Shown here piece by piece: positions 62,379-64,000 of a DNA stretch of 64,000 nucleotides. The DNA is taken from the NCBI GenBank assembly GCA_965249205.1, contig CBDFLL010000006.1, positions 1,178,001 to 1,242,000 of the forward strand. The letters are read 5' to 3'. The stretch is from JAQBVV01 sp965249205 (GTDB lineage Bacteria > Acidobacteriota > Vicinamibacteria > Vicinamibacterales > UBA2999). Every line of letters begins with the position of its first letter. Positions within the stretch are counted from its first letter, which is position 1. The translations under genes and the position numbers were made by a program. Under the pieces are notes generated by a model, which ran no database searches, was not told the DNA's origin, and saw only the letters and a program-made list of their open reading frames with translations.

Positions 62379-62604
62379 TGGTCTGGCTGCGAATTGGCTT
62401 GTGCACCGAGGGCGGTGAGGCGCCCGGCTGGCCAGCGCGGATTTCACCTGTCACGGATTGCGGCTATTTGAGAGCCACGCGCTCGTGAAATCCGCGCCAG
62501 GCGCGACGAGGGAGCATGCCGGGCGCATGTGACGGAGGAGCAACGCCGCCAGACGGGCGGCATCGCCGGCCGAATGCCGAGCTGATTCGCAACCAGACCA
62601 CTAG
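62375..62604 (+). repeat. Palindrome-ended repeat family A, copy 2 (filled-site form), with 48-nt core
   Basis: CTAG lies at both ends (62375-62378, 62601-62604). It is 230 bp against 165 bp for copy 1; the extra 65 bp is exactly the nested B element plus its 4-bp duplication. The core at 62499-62546 is AGGCGCGACGAGGGA, hairpin GCATGC-CGGGC-GCATGT, GACGGAGGAGCAACGC. The outer stem GCCCGGCTGGC pairs with GCCAGACGGGC. The left CTAG contains the folD stop codon. Confidence 0.9.
62432..62500. repeat. Family B element nested in A copy 2, with duplicated CCAG
   Basis: The unit is CCAG-CGCGGATTTCA ... TGAAATCCGCG-CCAG. The unoccupied site in A copy 1 reads GGCTGGCTAGGCGCGACG, so the insertion point and 4-bp duplication can be read directly. 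Confidence 0.88.
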
Positions 62605-62627
62605 GTCTCCAAGGACCAGGCGCTGGG

Positions 62628-63263
62628 ATGCGTGACGTAGAGCGCTCTGGTGTCCGACGCGTCGCCCTGACGGGCGGCATTGCCTCAGGCAAGAGCTACG
62701 TGCGAGCCCGATTGGAGGCACTTGGCGTTCCCACGATCGATGCTGACAAACTTGCCCGTGACGCCGTCGCTCCCGGCACGGCCGGCCTGGCAGCGGTGGT
62801 TGCCCGCTTTGGCCAAAAGGTGCTGCAAGCAGACGGGACGCTCGACCGTCAGCACCTCGCGCGAATCGTCTTTGCCGACCCCGAGGCGCGGCGAGCGCTG
62901 GAGGCGATTGTGCACCCCCAGGTCCGACGCGCCACCGATCAGTGGTTCGCGGCGCTGGACGTCGAGAGAGTTCCCTACGCGATCGCCGATATTCCGCTTT
63001 TGTACGAAGTGAGCCGGGATCGTGATTTCGATGCGGTCATCGTTGTCGCGTGTGATTCGGACACGCAGCGACGCCGCCTGAAAGAGCGGGATGGCATGTC
63101 TGATGCAGAAGCACGTCAGCGCATCAGCGCGCAATTGCCCATCGATCACAAGGTGAGCCGCGCCAACTACGTGATTTTGACCGATGGCACCCACGAGGAG
63201 ACCGACCGACAGGTGACGAAGGTGCTTGAAAGTCTTCGCTCATTGCCCCCTCAACGAGTGTAG
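62628..63263 (+). CDS. coaE: Dephospho-CoA kinase
   Basis: This last step of CoA synthesis has the P-loop ALTGGIASGKSYV (residues about 13-25), DADKLARDAV, the LEAIVHPQVRRATDQWF lid region and ADIPLLYEV. The 211-residue length is normal. The ATG at 62628 is 23 bp after the family A repeat that separates it from folD. Confidence 0.95.
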   Translation: MRDVERSGVRRVALTGGIASGKSYVRARLEALGVPTIDADKLARDAVAPGTAGLAAVVARFGQKVLQADGTLDRQHLARIVFADPEARRALEAIVHPQVRRATDQWFAALDVERVPYAIADIPLLYEVSRDRDFDAVIVVACDSDTQRRRLKERDGMSDAEARQRISAQLPIDHKVSRANYVILTDGTHEETDRQVTKVLESLRSLPPQRV

Positions 63264-63447
63264 CGCTGACATGTTGGGGGAAACGATATAGATGAAACGG
63301 TCGCGCGAGAATCGTCAGCGAGGTTACACTTTCGTGCCATTGACAGATACTCGGCAGGCTTGCACACTTAGGTATTCTTCTAGGACTTTGTAGGACATAA
63401 GCCTCACGTGTCTCCCCCCGGCGTGAGAAGAGAGGATCATCCGCATT

Positions 63448-64000
63448 TTGTCGTCCGTTGCCCTTGTTGGTCCTTCTGCCACACGCGTTGTCCCTGACGG
63501 GAAGTTCTTGCGCTGCGGCGAACAACGCTTCCTCGTCAAGGGAGTCGCATACGGCACCTTTGCGCCGAACGGGGACCGTGGTCAGTTTCCAGCTGCAGAG
63601 CGAGTGGCTCAGGACTTTGCCCACATGGCGCGGGCCGGCATCAACACCGTTCGGCTTTATTCGCTTCCTCCAGTGGACCTGCTCGATGAGATGGCGCGGC
63701 ATAGCCTCCGCGCGATCGTGGGCATTCCCTGGGCGCAACACCTCGCCTTTCTCGACGATCGTCAACTCTCTCGGGATATTCACCGAACCGTTGCCGAGGC
63801 CGCACGGTCTCTCGGAAGCCACCCGGCCGTACTGCTCTTTGCTCTCGGGAACGAAATTCCGCCGGGGGTTGTGCGGTGGCACGGGCAACGCCGGATAGAG
63901 CGGTTTCTCCGGGAGCTGTACGATGAGGCCAAGGCGATTTCCCCGGACAGCCTCTACGCGTACGTCAACTATCCGCCCACTGAGTATCTCAATCTCGAGT
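63448..64000 (+). CDS. Glycoside-hydrolase-like TIM-barrel protein, 3' end beyond the window
   Basis: At least 184 residues are visible. Seen are FLVKGVAYGTFAPNGDRGQF, HMARAGINTVRLYSLPPVDLLDEMARH, a VGIPWAQH strand and VLLFALGNEIPPGVVRW, where the Asn-Glu pair matches the acid/base position of clan GH-A enzymes such as GH2. A TTG at 63448 is the only plausible start: an in-frame TGA lies at 63424 and no ATG or GTG lies between. Some relatives are fused to glycosyltransferase domains; the cut end hides this. Substrate unknown. The 184 bp before it show no feature. Confidence 0.72.
   Translation, partial: MSSVALVGPSATRVVPDGKFLRCGEQRFLVKGVAYGTFAPNGDRGQFPAAERVAQDFAHMARAGINTVRLYSLPPVDLLDEMARHSLRAIVGIPWAQHLAFLDDRQLSRDIHRTVAEAARSLGSHPAVLLFALGNEIPPGVVRWHGQRRIERFLRELYDEAKAISPDSLYAYVNYPPTEYLNLE

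Noticed and set aside
1..64000. CRISPR array or phage-defence system
   Set aside because: No regularly spaced direct repeats, Cas genes or known defence genes were seen; the short repeats are dispersed inverted-repeat elements.

Overview
The window is GC-rich chromosomal DNA that most resembles an Acidobacteriota genome, probably class Vicinamibacteria. This placement is inferred from gene content: a Ser/Thr kinase fused to TolB-like and TPR modules, a DUF1800/DUF1501 secreted pair, a TPR-secretin next to lolA, a fused PxpBC, and type IV pilus genes ending in PKD lipoproteins. No rRNA gene is present to confirm it.

Layout. Positions 1-17.2 kb are a decaying, IS-rich accessory region. It holds a 5'-truncated AAA-ATPase/TPR gene (1-2719), a TonB receptor broken by a nonsense codon and a 1037-bp IS481 element (2751-5956), a lipid desaturase pair (5804-7485), two copies of a 1295-bp IS5-type element (7.6 kb and 11.0 kb; the second splits a kinase gene exactly), an ISNCY element (14.9-16.4 kb), and a MazF-type toxin-antitoxin pair. 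Positions 17.4-21.9 kb are the conserved ffh-rpsP-khpA-rimM-trmD-rplS-rnhB block. Positions 21.9-26.1 kb hold TPR, TenI-like, RodZ-like and GHMP kinase genes. Positions 26.2-33.7 kb are a tightly packed murein block: nagZ, ldcA, mpl, fused pxpBC, murB, murA. Positions 33.9-40.8 kb are minus-strand genes: secretin, lolA, an inactive PolX-derived PHP protein, DUF1501 and DUF1800. Positions 41-46.2 kb are a second accessory patch with IS5 copy 3, two lipoproteins, an integrase remnant at tRNA-Ala, and a phosphofructokinase remnant. Positions 46.2-50.2 kb are the translation block frr-pyrH-tsf-rpsB-rpsI-rplM (minus). Positions 50.5-57.5 kb are pilMNOPQ plus two lipoproteins. Positions 57.8-64 kb hold an M24 peptidase, thiE, an AGCS symporter, folD, coaE and a partial glycosidase-like gene.

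The most unusual content is a set of short palindrome-ended repeats, at least five families, bounded by CTAG or a near variant. Five copies belonging to three families with different ends share one 48-nt core of constant length. It has two conserved strands around a 6-bp hairpin whose sequence changes but whose pairing is kept. Four of these repeats are inserted exactly in the CTAG that contains a gene's TAG stop codon, so the gene is left intact. One carries a nested smaller element, with a matching empty site elsewhere in the window.

How the genes work together. The 17-22 kb and 46-50 kb blocks serve protein synthesis and targeting. The 26-34 kb block recycles muropeptides and feeds new UDP-MurNAc synthesis. 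The 50-57 kb block builds the inner-membrane alignment complex and outer-membrane pore of a type IV pilus; its motor ATPases are not in this window.
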